From NCBI RefSeq assembly GCF_031143425.1, contig NC_090447.1, positions 29,912,238 through 29,976,237 of the forward strand: 64,000 nucleotides of DNA, in the 5' to 3' direction. The first letter of the stretch is position 1. Each line of letters opens with the position of its first letter. The DNA is from Pleurodeles waltl (Eukaryota > Chordata > Amphibia > Caudata > Salamandridae). This document shows, piece by piece, positions 32,810 through 43,735 of the stretch. Under the pieces are notes generated by a model. It was given only the letters and a program-made list of their open reading frames with translations, was not told where the DNA came from and ran no database searches. The position numbers were made by a program, and so were the translations under genes.

Positions 32810-33002
32810 ATTAGTCGCTGCAGATTCACATGCGCCCACCCGCCTCCCCGGAAGCCTGTAGCCGTTTAGAAGTTGATCTTGAACATCTGTATATTTGTAA
32901 ATATATATATTACTTTAAACTACATTATGTACATACGTATTCACTCCATTGCATGGGCACTATTACTAGCATATACAACTCCTACCTCACCCTCTTCGGG
33001 GA
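32810..33002 (+). repeat. Target duplication, remainder of DIRS ICR and right internal spacer
   Basis: 32810-32814 is the second ATTAG. 32815-32833 completes the ICR (reverse complement of the DIRS right end further inward). Downstream is non-coding DIRS 3' sequence with a short AT run near 32900, up to the right terminal repeat. Confidence 0.8.
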
Positions 33003-33208
33003 AAACAATCTAAGATGGAGTCGACGCCCATGCGCAATGGAGTCGAAATGGGAGGAGTCCCTCAGTCTCGTGACTCGAAAAGACTTCTTCGAAGAAAAAC
33101 AACTTGTAACACTCCGAGCCCAACACCAGATGGCGCGATGTGCACAGCATGTGAATCTGCAGCGACTAATGCCACGAACAGATGTACACTGGGTAAGTGA
33201 CATTTTCC
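33003..33208 (+). repeat. DIRS right inverted terminal repeat with terminal extension
   Basis: 33003-33179 is complementary to the left repeat. The last 29 bp (33180-33208, ending GTGACATTTTCC) have no counterpart in the left repeat but are complementary to 26813-26841 in the ICR. Unequal ends of this kind are a known property of DIRS-1-like elements. Confidence 0.9.
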
Positions 33209-33231
33209 ATATATATATATATATATATATA

Positions 33232-33279
<48 letters not shown>

Positions 33280-33281
33280 TG
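33209..33281. repeat. AT dinucleotide microsatellite
   Basis: About 70 bp of almost pure AT repeats with one CTG interruption, directly following the DIRS right end and matching the AT run before its left end. It is also the left flank of the next fold-back element. Confidence 0.95.
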
Positions 33282-33681
33282 AAATAAGACTCAGCACAAA
33301 TACATATCAAGTTATAGACAAGGGAAAATTCCCTTAAGTGTCTTTTGTGTCCTTATGCTGCATCATGTGAAAGCATTATTCCATCAACCACATCCTTCTT
33401 TAATATCATTGATTTTTATTTATTCAGTTTGTAATTATCCATATGTGACTTCATATACAGTGAAAATACCATAGCCAACGCGTTTCGTCCCAAAGGACTT
33501 CTTCAGGGCTCACAAATCCGACAGGACATTCTTCTAGCCACAATACCATACGGCGACAGAGAAGCAAAGATGTGGTTGATGGAATAATGCTTTCACATGT
33601 GGCAGCATAAGGACACAAAAGACACTTAAGGGAATTTTCCCTCGTCCATAACTTGATATATATTTGTGCTGAGTCTTATTT
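33282..33681. mobile_element. Fold-back element with ~112-bp inverted arms
   Basis: The left arm 33282-33393 and right arm 33569-33681 are reverse complements with few mismatches (GACTCAGCACAAATA..., AAGTGTCTTTTGTGTCCTTA, GTGAAAGCATTATTCCATCA all find perfect partners). The ~175-bp loop contains CAACGCGTTTCGTCCCAAAG and GACTTCTTCAGGG, the same kind of motif as in the loop of the 19782 element. Non-coding hairpin transposon; no clear target duplication because the left flank is an AT run. Confidence 0.85.
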
Positions 33682-35517
33682 TGTAAATATAGCACAGGTT
33701 TGTTTGGTGATTGAGGACTAGGGGGCTGGTCCTCTGGACTCGTGCACATTGGACTACATACCTGATTTATATAAGCGTAGGAGGATGTGCGGCAATCTTT
33801 GCCTCGGCCCCAGAGCTTTTGTGTGTATATATATATATATGTGTATATATATATATATATGTATGTATATTATGTGGTGAATCTAATAGATGTGAATACC
33901 ACAATTTCTTATGAAGAGATTTGAGGCGGGGGATGTGGCAGGGAGTCAGGAATTGTGTTTTGGAAATCTTTGCTAGCATTGGCCATTGGCATTCTCAAGG
34001 TAAAGAACAACACAGCCCTTTAACACAACACAGTTACCCCACCTGTGATGTTACCTCTTTGCATCATTTATGTGTCCAGTATAATTCTTACTTCTGAGAT
34101 TTTACATACAAGAATTCTTGCTTAAGAGCCACCAGTTACAACTTCAACAACATGATAACTGTACTGTGGTATGTCCATAGTGCCTTATGAAATATACTGG
34201 GGTTCTACCTAACCTTATAATATAGAACGAGGACAAAAGCTGCTTTTGATATTGTGACAGTGCCGGTAAGACGAGTTCAGTACAGTCTCGGTCACCATAG
34301 TCCTAGCGCCTTTATAAACACACAGAATTGCTATTGAGAACCGGTACAGCTGCGATTTGAACACTTTTCAGGCCACTTTCAAATTGCTTTTGGCCCAAGT
34401 GACATCATGCAGGATTGCAATGAATGGAAATTTACAAGATGAGAATGTCCATCGGCAGACCAGAGTAACGACAAAACTCCAGATTCATCCCAGAAGAGTT
34501 ACTGAGAATGCTTTCAGGATAAATTTGTTGGTAACACTTGGTCTTCTCTTTTCCACTGATCCTATTGGAACACTTGATAATTAGTGCACCAAAAATAATG
34601 ATCACAATTGTTGCCCTTACCCAGGGTTTAAGAAGATGGTTCTCATGTGCCACTTCTTAAAACTGAGAACAACACATCAGTCAGTTTTCAGAATTAAGAA
34701 TATTCTTAAATTAAATCCAGAGACCCTCATTTGGTGTGTTGGTTCTTGTAATCATGAAATTTGGATAGTTTTGCCTTATTAAAGCCTGTACAGAGATTCT
34801 CTCGGAGCCAAGAAGGCGATTTCTTTTGGTGAAGAACAGAAGGCAGGGAATGACCTTTAGATCATTTTGTCATTTTGACGCGCTTCATTACGTACACACT
34901 TCCTTTACCAGAACACCTGGTAGCTTTTACTGCCTATTGTTGAAAACCTGGTTCGTGGTTTCTGGATTCCCAGCACTTTAGACCTTCTTTAGAAGGACTG
35001 AGGAGTAGAGCCCTCCTGTAGCTTAATGCTAGCTTAACCTTGATACCAAGCGTTGTGGCAAGATGAAGTGGGATTACTGAACATTCTATTTATTTTAGCT
35101 AGGGGAGATGGTCAGCGGTGGGCCTCGGGGGGCAGGGGTTGGTGCAGTTACACTATTTCACAGAACTGATGTGGTGTTAAATCCACATTTCTTTCTTAAG
35201 TAGCAAGTGATTCTTTGCCTCCCGGTCTCTTCCTCCTGCTACAGATTCCAGCAAAACAAGCCGTTCATGCAGTTTGTACCGTGAGAGCTCCACAAGTCTA
35301 TCCAGCCCCAAAGTGAGACGTTCGGCTAAATCAATCCTATTGATTTATCTGCAAAATGCATGCACTCGCTCTTCCTAACAATTCCACAAAAAGCAGTTAC
35401 CAGCTGACTGAAAGGCATGTTCCACAAGACTTTCACTCGCAAGTGTAGCTCTCGTAAACAGTATACCCCTCAGTATCCATGGTGGTGCTATGGTGCATGC
35501 CTTCCCTGGACACTAAT
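33682..35517 (+). other. TRIM3 intron with a TA/TG microsatellite
   Basis: A GT-TATATA run spans about 33822-33872. The rest shows no recognised gene, repeat or motif. Confidence 0.5.
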
Positions 35518-35525
35518 GTCTTGAC

Positions 35526-35958
35526 TAGGGGTGGTCGAAGAATTCTGCTCCTCCGGCAGGGTTCGCAGAGTTTTGCACACTCCATGCGGAGTGAGAGTTC
35601 CAAAAAAACTCAGCGAACCCATGCGGAGTAGAGTTTTTTTCTCCTGCCACAGCTCGGTGATGTTAAGTTGGTGAGCGCGAGAAATCACTATGTTGGTGAG
35701 TGAGATTTCTGAATGTGAGCAGTTGCGGCAGGTCGCTGCTGTCTGTGAGAAATCTACTCAAGTGGCAGAAGGAAGTTAGCACCTTCTGGCGTTCCGTTCG
35801 TGCTGATTTCGTAGTGCAGGAAGAAACTCCTGCTGCTTAATATCGGCACGAACAGCGTGACTTACCCAAACTTCATCGCTCGTGGAACTCCGCATAGCAC
35901 AGCTGAGTTTTTTCCTCAATTTGCCGAGTTCTGCATAGCAGAACTCCACCCAAGCCTA
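35526..35958. mobile_element. hAT-like MITE, 433 bp, 8-bp target duplication
   Basis: The direct repeat GTCTTGAC flanks the element exactly (35518-35525 and 35959-35966). The termini are TAGGGGTGG... and ...CCACCCAAGCCTA, short imperfect inverted ends of the YARNG-type seen in hAT transposons, and 8 bp is the hAT target-duplication length. The interior has imperfectly paired blocks rich in ACTCCGCAT / ATGCGGAGT and CAGAACTCC. No transposase is encoded, so it is non-autonomous. Confidence 0.75.
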
Positions 35959-35966
35959 GTCTTGAC

Positions 35967-38779
35967 TCTGATGCTCAATAGAATGACCACGTAGGCCTGG
36001 TTGCATTAAGGAGTCTATTCGGATAGTCAGCCAGTGCTTGGAGTGCATGCGCCCTGAGCTGTAGTATTTTCTACCCTCTGCAGAGCTTTTAAGTCTAACT
36101 GATTAATGCTATAGAAGATTAACTTAACCCTAACACTGGTTTTCCTGCTTTATAGCTTTTCTCGATTTACTTGATCGCACTAATTTTTCCCATGTTTTCA
36201 AGATACTCAAAAATAAATCAGCTGATCTTACTCTAGAGCTTGAAAACCAAGCCAGAAATGGAGCGGATCCAAGGAAGACTCCTCGGGTTCCCATCAAAGT
36301 CCATCAAATATGGTTACAAACACCACCTCTCAGATTCAACAGATCAAATATAATCTATCACTGGTAGAAACATGTAATTCTGGTGTTACAGGAAAATAAT
36401 TTATCACTTGGAGACAGGGATTGGGATCCCTTTTTGTCATGATTTCCATGCATGAAGTGTTCCCTGTTGAATCCGCTGCGTCATGATGCACTCAATCCAG
36501 TGTAATTCTTTGTGTGGCCTGTCCGCCTTATTGTATGAACTGCTCGGCCGCCAAGAAGACGCAAAAGTACCCGGTCTACTTCTCCAAAGCAACAGACTTT
36601 GTGTCACGTATACCTTCGAGTATTTTCACCTGCTGAAGGTGACACTTCCCTGGACATGTGTGGGCAAGGGTGAAACTGCTACAGGTTTCCTGAGGTGTGG
36701 GCTCTCAAGGGGCTCCTACGATGGGGGGGGGGGAGGGTGACACGCTGGCCTAACACTTACAGCTATGCAGGAAACAGCAATTTTGTGCTGTAGTCAGACA
36801 TTATCCCATTAGGTAAAATCTCACTCACACCATATGGGCCACCTACACTCTGGTTCACTCCGAGGGAGGAACTCACAGCATTTCAAACATGTAAATGCAG
36901 CATACGCTTTGGGGGCCCTCACCATATGGAACACCTACACGCAGCAAACACTCATGGGGTGGACCGCACACCAAATGCAGTAGCTACACACGGCGTAGAC
37001 ACTGAGGAAGAACCCAGTTATTGAATTTCATGGCGAGAGTTCATGGGATGCTGGTAAAAAGGACTCTGCCATTATACTACCAAATATTGTCACCAAGCGT
37101 TATTGTCTTCATAGACGTGGGGGTGACTGACACTATCCATTATGAGTGGAGAACCACATTTCAGGACACCTCAATAGTGCCGAGCGACTACTTGGGGGAA
37201 ATCAGGAATGTGATGCCACAAAATAGAAAAATGTCAGGATGGCACATCTGTCGCAGTGCAGGGCTTTCACTATTACACATATGGACCTGTTACTGTTGCC
37301 CAGAATAACATTACTTAAATCTGTAGTCAATTGACAGGTATAGGGCCAACCAAAAATCTGATGAGTTTATCTTTTTGCTTGTTCTGTTTTTCTTAAAGCT
37401 GTGATTTTCAGTTTTTCGGACACTTTGAGGTGCCTTCGAGGCAACTGTTTGGCTACGAGGGATGAACAGTGGGACTCTTTGGGCAATGATGTGATATAAT
37501 CAAAATGTCTGGTTCCCATTTGTTTTGAGCCTCTTTGGAGATGTGATCTCCAGGTCTGAACAGAGGGCTTGAGCTGACCTTTTTTATTACTCTTTTAATG
37601 TGTTACAGTTTGTTGTTTTCTCTCTCTTTTACTTATCTTGGAACATGTCAAACACACTTTCCCCTCCTGCACTTCAGTATTTGTGGTCACCATAAGACCT
37701 TCCTATTGTATAATTACTCTGATCACCTTCGTTTGTGATCTTCGAACCTCCGCCCCATCCTCAACTAATGTGCTCAGTGTCTACACCTCATCCCAGAATA
37801 AGGTTCTGCTAGACTTGACAGGCGTAGGTAGTGGTTCCCCACGTGTTTTAGCTTTCCTCTAGGAGGTTTTGCTGATTCTCACAAGGGGCCCACTTGCCCT
37901 GGGCACTTTACCACTGTAAGTATAGTGCGAAAGTGCCAGCGCCGTTCTTCCATCCACCTGGAAGTGGCGCTGCCCATGTGCGCATACGGACACACGGGTG
38001 GCTTTCTATATAGGTATCACGTGCCAGGGTGCACCTACTTGCACATGGGGATTCTAGAAGAGGAGCTGATCCTGAAAGCGCAGGCCAGTGTAGGCGCACT
38101 TGCCTTCTTGTGATGGCTGTAACCCAAGTGTCCAACCTGCCTCCGCAGGATTGTATGTGTGCCAGGGGGTGTGGAGCACCCATGCGTGCTTGCACTGCCC
38201 ATGACAGCTGCTCTGCCCTAAAGTAGCTTGGGAGAAAAGAGTCTTATTAGGTCTGGCTGCCACAGTGGATTGCAGAGCAGCCGCCTCATGATGTTTCGTA
38301 TCATTGGATTCAGAGTGATAAACCCCCGCTAATGGTAAAGATGGTTTTATTATTAATATCCTAGAAACTGCACCTCTAGGAAGTAGGCATTTCTAGATTC
38401 TAAAATGCTTTTTGTGTCCTGGAAATCCAGCTTCATTCCACTGGGAGCAGTGGAAGAGCACATCTGTGCATTCCCCAAACGACAGCTATAAAACTTGGGC
38501 ATCCAGAACGACAGACCCAACCATTTGAGGCATGGGATAGATCGATTGGAGGAAGAGGTTTCTAACACTTGGCCTCTCAGAGCCGAAACATGGCCCCACT
38601 ATAGATAACAATCTACATTCCACGTTCCCAGGATGGATGGGGAGGAAAGTTAGGGGAGACATCTGTGGTTCAAAGGAGAACCCTTTGAGCCATCCCTAAC
38701 TTCAAAAACGCACTTTAGTATAGCTAGGGGTACTATTGTTCAGCAAGGCAGAGGTGCTTCTACGGTGATGCAGGACAGG
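35967..38779 (+). other. TRIM3 intron, no recognised feature
   Basis: A short G run at 36725-36734 and otherwise unclassified intronic sequence. No protein-like frame with known motifs on either strand. Confidence 0.45.
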
Positions 38780-39059
38780 TGCTGCTGGACTGCGTGGTGT
38801 GCACTGCCAGAGGAATCTGTTGCGCACAGGAGGATACTGTCCAAGGAAGGGATCCGCTCACCCTTCCTGTACTGTGGCTAGCCAGAGCCGACTATCAGAT
38901 GCTGTGTCATAACCCGAGGTGTGAACTGCAGGGGCAGGTTGACTGCCCTTGTCCTCTGCGGAGGTCTCAGGGACATCAAAGACCACCTGCGAGGGAATTA
39001 AATTGTCTGCCGGTACCATGTGGAGAGCGGTGCCCTCTTCTGCACTTACACTGTATGCT

Positions 39060-39900
39060 GGATCCACCGGGCAGCAGCGGCTTGAGCGTGGACTAAGTAT
39101 TGTGTCTGGAGACCAGAATTACCTGGTGCGGAGCCAGCAAGTACTGCCTGCACTTCAGGTGAGTGGCCTTTCATCACGGGGACCACTGCACGCCGAGAAG
39201 TCTTGTGATGTGAGCGGGATCACCCATCGCAGGATCCCGCGTGGCTCGCTGTTGTCAAGTGAGTCGCATTTCTCTCGTGTGACCCTCATCTGCACCCACA
39301 TTGCGTGCTGTGCCCAGTTCATAGGTTGCAGACCTTAGAGGTGGGAGTACAACCAGAATTGTTCAAACACTGCCTTGTATGGTATGGCTGAACCTGCGTC
39401 GAAGTGTGTGACCAGGACACCTGGTGCGTCATCATGCACCAGGCATTGGGCCTTGTTCCAGAAAGGTACGGAAACAAAGTTCCTTCTGTGACCCTATGAT
39501 CTAGATCAACTGAAGTCACTGATCGCTAGACGCTGTGCCTCATTCCTGCGAGGTGCGGGATTGAAGTTCTTCGTGGGGGTGTCCGAGAGTGTCTGGTGCG
39601 GTTCAAGTCATCACGCACCAGACTAGTGTCTCCTTCTGAGGAGCTACCACATTGGGAATGGTCTTTGCTGTGATCATTCAGATCACCGGGCCCCTGACAT
39701 TGTGCCTCATTTTTGTGGAGGTGTAGCACTGAGCACTTTTCGTGTGGGGGCGTCACCATCTTGTGCAACTCAAGCCTTCGTGAACCAGTCGTGGCACCTC
39801 CTTGTAAAGGGGGTATTGACCAAGTAACTTGTCATGGACAATGGGAATTGTCGAGGACGACTCAAGTCAACGAGGCCAGATGGTGCACCTACATTCCAGA
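39060..39900. repeat. Degenerate ~165-bp tandem repeat, about three or more copies
   Basis: Blocks such as TGTGCCTCATT, GGAGGTG/GCGAGGTGC, TTCGTGGGGG/TTTCGTGTGGGGG, CTGGTGCG and CACGCACCAG recur at roughly 165-168 bp (for example GTGCCTCATT near 39536 and 39702), with CACCTGGTGCG and ATGCACCAGG forming another copy near 39418. Divergence is high, so this is an old array or part of an unrecognised transposon. Borders are approximate. Confidence 0.4.
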
Positions 39901-40280
39901 GGTGCCGAAATTGGTAACTATTTTGTAAAGCAGACTGTCTGGCGGGGCTGGGCACCGCAGTGGCTAACGGACGGCCCCAGTGACTCTACCCCTGTGTGTT
40001 GCAGACCTGTGAGTGAACCTCCTACTGGGAGCCCAACCGTCTCCTTGCTAATTCTTGCAGGATTGGCTGTTGTCTTTCCTTCCCCTCTCCCATATTGTCC
40101 CTGGGATCCTGCGTAGCGTGACTGTAGCCGCAAGCAGCCTAGTATTCAGGGGAAGGTTGACTCAATCTATGGTTTGTGGTGAGGCAGGATAGCCGAAGCT
40201 GGTTGGTGGACGGTTCAGGACCTAGGGTGCCTGCAATCACAGTGGCATCCACCAGCTGGATATTAGGGCACCACGTTAGG

Positions 40281-40296
40281 GTGTTGGGGGGGGGGG

Positions 40297-40336
<40 letters not shown>
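40281..40336 (+). repeat. Poly-G plus GT microsatellite
   Basis: A G run of about 14 at 40287-40300 is followed by about 17 GT units to 40334, then a short TACACAC reversal. It lies about 750 bp upstream of the next exon. Confidence 0.95.
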
Positions 40337-41087
40337 ACACGAGCCGACTGATACCCGTGGCACTGGCTGGCAGTACAGAGTCGATGTGCGGGAGTCAGTG
40401 AGGGTGAAAGTGAGGGCAGCACCATGGTGTTGCTGGTCACGTTCTTCTGCCAGGGAGTTCCAGAGGTTGGCATCACAATTTACTAGTGCAGCCAAGGCCA
40501 CAGTGCTGTGTGAAAATGTTATAATTCTTATATGTACTTAGTGCTGTTGGCATTGGAAACTGAGGTGCACCCTGAATTTAAGTGTTAAATAAAGTTCGTA
40601 AACTCTAGGGTGAGTCTTGTGTTGACAACGTTTGGAACCGCATGAGGGTGCGGTGAGGGAAAGTATTGTTTTCTCACTTGTACATGCTGTTGTCGTTATA
40701 CACAGTTGGGCCGAATATTGTGAACTCTGTTGCTAAAGTGATTTATGCCCAGATTTCCATGATACTCATACAATGTTGACAATGTGTGTATTGAATAACA
40801 TTTTTATTTACCTACATGGTGTGTGATGTCTCATTTGTGCTGCTCTGCGGGGCTGTGGTGGGGAAGTGCTGTGCCCTTGCTTTACGCGTTGCCTCTGTGA
40901 TAAGCCTGAGTGCTCTGTGCCAAGCTACGCAGGGGTGAGCTCAAGTTATACAGAGAGTGCAATCACCTATCCCTGTTGGGAGTGGCAAGATTCTGCCTTG
41001 CTGGGGCGTTGCTGCAGCCATCCAGAACGGGCTGGTTCCCACAGGCTCCCACCTCACCTTGACTTAATTTCTGCATTCTCTCCCTAG
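40337..41087 (+). other. TRIM3 intron end
   Basis: An AAATAAAGTTCG string at about 40584-40595 could be an old poly(A) signal from an inserted element. The stretch ends with the polypyrimidine tract and acceptor (TTCTCTCCCTAG) at 41087. Nothing else recognised. Confidence 0.5.
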
Positions 41088-41256
41088 AATAAGATTGGTG
41101 CCGGACGGCTGATGGGCCCCAAAGGCGTGGCAGTGGACAGGAACGGACACATCATTGTGGTGGACAACAAGGCCTGTTGCGTCTTCATCTTCCAGTCTAA
41201 CGGGAAGCTGGTGACCAAGTTTGGAAGCCGAGGCACTGCGGACAGGCAGTTTGCAG
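41088..41256 (+). CDS. TRIM3: TRIM3 coding exon: NHL blade 3
   Basis: A 169-bp exon (56 codons plus one base) with acceptor CTAG and donor GTACAC. The peptide starts [17 protein letters not shown], includes [17 protein letters not shown] and ends [16 protein letters not shown], with the last Gly split across the intron (phase 1). This is one NHL blade. Relative to TRIM3 as I recall it, the first residue here is Asn where Thr is usual, and KACCVFIF is closer to TRIM2, a small mosaic of paralogue characters expected from shared ancestry. The donor GTACAC is weaker than the others. Confidence 0.94.
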
Positions 41257-41945
41257 GTACACTTGATGGTAATAGACAGAGAGTCCTTCTCATTTTATTT
41301 TTCCGCATGTGGTTTTGCTTCATCATCTGTGGCTCCTTGTGCATGTGGGATGCCACGCCCAATGCATGATGGGCCAGTGTTCATTTGCACTTTTGTTTCA
41401 CTGCCCTTCTCCCCCCTTTTCCCTTAAATAAAGTTCTGTACTTCTTCCTTTGCACACATTTGAAGGCTCCACCCTCCTCTACTGACCACAAGGAGGAGAT
41501 GCCCTAACGGTCTTCAGCTTTACAATTTCTTGCGATGCTTCTTTGCATGTCAGACGTTTTATCTGACTCCTTCCTCCCGCCCCCCCCGCCCCGGTCGTAG
41601 ACAAACTTGCGTTCAATGCGGGAAGTGCCCCATGCTGAGCGTCCTACAAACTAAGCTTCAGTCTTGTAGCTCTCCCTTCTTCCACTCATTGAAGATTATT
41701 CTACATTTCAGCTTATCACATTTCATTTTTATTACCCTTTTTTTGTGTTTTAGTCAGTGACAGATAATGTTGACTTTTTTATCACATGCTTTTCGTTTTC
41801 TTAGGCTTATTTCTAAAAAAAAAAAAGGGATCTTAATCAGCTTCTCCTCGAAATACTTGACGATTGGGAGGATGGTCAGGCATCCCCGAGCACATTTCCA
41901 GTGAGAACCTTTACTGAGGTTATATTCCCAGTAAGGATGGGAGTG
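41257..41945 (+). other. TRIM3 intron start with an AATAAA
   Basis: If the donor were ignored, the frame would run 37 more codons to a stop at 41367-41369. An AATAAA at 41427-41432 follows after 58 bases. A C-rich run (41577-41590) and an A run (41814-41826) precede the 46-bp satellite. Nothing else recognised. Confidence 0.5.
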
Positions 41946-41948
41946 TGT

Positions 41949-43490
41949 AGCTGGTGGATGTGACAACTAGATAGCTTACTTGTGACTGGATTATAGCTGG
42001 TGGATGTGACAACTAGATAGCTCACTTGTGACTGGACTATAGCTGGTGGATGTGACAACTAGATAGCTTACTTGTGACTGGATTATAGCTGGTGGATGTG
42101 ACAACTAGATAGCTTACTTGTGACTGGACTATAGCTGGTGGATGTGACGACTAGATAGCTTACTTGTGACTGGACTATAGCTGGTGGATGTGACAACTAG
42201 ATAGCTTACTTGTGACTGGATTATAGCTGGTGGATGTGACAACTAGATAGCTTACTTGTGACTGGACTATAGCTGGTGGATGTGACAACTAGATAGCTTA
42301 CTTGTGACTGGATTATAGCTGGTGGATGTGACAACTAGATAGCTTACTTGTGACTGGATTATAGCTGGTGGATGTGACGACTAGATAGCTTACTTGTGAC
42401 TGGATTATAGCTGGTGGATGTGACAACTAGATAGCTTACTTGTGACTGGATTATAGCTGGTGGATGTGACAACTAGATAGCTTACTTGTGACTGGATTAT
42501 AGCTGGTGGATGCGACAACTAGATAGCTTACTTGTGACTGGACTATAGCTGGTGGATGTGACAACTAGATAGCTTACTTGTGACTGGATTATAGCTGGTG
42601 GATGCGACAACTAGATAGCTTACTTGTGACTGGACTATAGCTGGTGGATGTGACAACTAGATAGCTTACTTGTGACTGGATTATAGCTGGTGGATGTGAC
42701 AACTAGATAGCTTACTTGTGACTGGACTATAGCTGGTGGATGTGACGACTAGATAGCTTACTTGTGACTGGACTATAGCTGGTGGATGTGACGACTAGAT
42801 AGCTTACTTGTGACTGGATTATAGCTGGTGGATGTGACAACTAGATATCTTACTTGTGACTGGATTATAGCTGGTGGATGTGACAACTAGATAGCTTACT
42901 TGTGACTGGACTATAGCTGGTGGATGTGACAACTAGATAGCTTACTTGTGACTGGACTATAGCTGGTGGATGTGACAACTAGATAGCTTACTTGTGACTG
43001 GATTATAGCTGGTGGATGTGACAACTAGATAGCTTACTTGTGACTGGACTATAGCTGGTGGATGTGACGACTAGATAGCTTACTTGTGACTGGATTATAG
43101 CTGGTGGATGTGACAACTAGATATCTTACTTGTGACTGGATTATAGCTGGTGGATGTGACGACTAGATAACTTACTTGTGACTGGATTATAGCTGGTGGA
43201 TGTGACGACTAGATAGCTTACTTGTGACTGGACTATAGCTGGTGGATGTGACAACTAGATAGCTTACTTGTGACTGGATTATAGCTGGTGGATGTGACAA
43301 CTAGATAGCTTACTTGTGACTGGACTATAGCTGGTGGATGTGACAACTAGATAGCTTACTTGTGACTGGACTATAGCTGGTGGATGTGACAACTAGATAG
43401 CTTACTTGTGACTGGATTATAGCTGGTGGATGTGACAACTAGATAGTTTACTTGTGACTGGACTATAGCTGGTGGATGTGACGACTAGAT
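41949..43490. repeat. 46-bp satellite, first block, about 33 units
   Basis: The unit is about AGCTGGTGGATGTGACAACT, AGATAGCTTACTTGTGACTG, GATTAT. The phase is exact: AGCTGG at 41949, 41995 and so on. Units vary at a few positions (GATTAT/GACTAT, ACAACT/ACGACT, TAGCTTA/TAGTTTA/TATCTTA). Every strand and frame carries stops, so it is non-coding. Confidence 0.97.
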
Positions 43491-43735
43491 AGCGTGGCAG
43501 GTGTCGCATGTTAACAAGGAGGGCAGGATCCAATGTGAATGGGATATCAAGGTTCTATTGAGATGCGGAGGTAGCTGGTGGGGGGCTCGCAGGTGTTGTG
43601 AAGTCGTGCTCAGCTGCACATACTGCAGGATTTGAGGGTTCAGTGCTCTTTATTGAGATGAGGGTGCAGCTGCTTGATGCGTAGCCAGTGCTATTTATTG
43701 AAAGGAGAGTTTAGGATGTGGCGTTTGATCAGTGT
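43491..43735. repeat. 245-bp non-satellite block inside the array, copy 1
   Basis: This block (AGCGTGGCAGGTGTCGCATG ... GTTTGATCAGTGT) interrupts the 46-bp array and is the same length and, as far as I can compare by eye, the same sequence as 45822-46066 at the right edge of the array. Confidence 0.93.

Larger units (their letters stand above)
23011..33208 (+). mobile_element. DIRS-type tyrosine-recombinase retrotransposon, interrupted by a chromovirus
   Basis: The element has inverted terminal repeats (23011-23189 and 33003-33179, right end extended to 33208), a truncated gag-like frame, overlapping RT/RNase H/MT and tyrosine-recombinase frames, and an internal complementary region (ICR). 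The ICR matches the reverse complements of both outer ends joined together, which is diagnostic for DIRS elements that integrate through a circular intermediate. Its ICR was later split by a 5954-bp Ty3/Gypsy insertion (26856-32809 plus a 5-bp duplication); without that insertion the DIRS copy would be about 4.2 kb. Both flanks are AT dinucleotide runs and no target duplication is expected for this class. DIRS elements are unusually abundant in salamanders. Confidence 0.93.
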
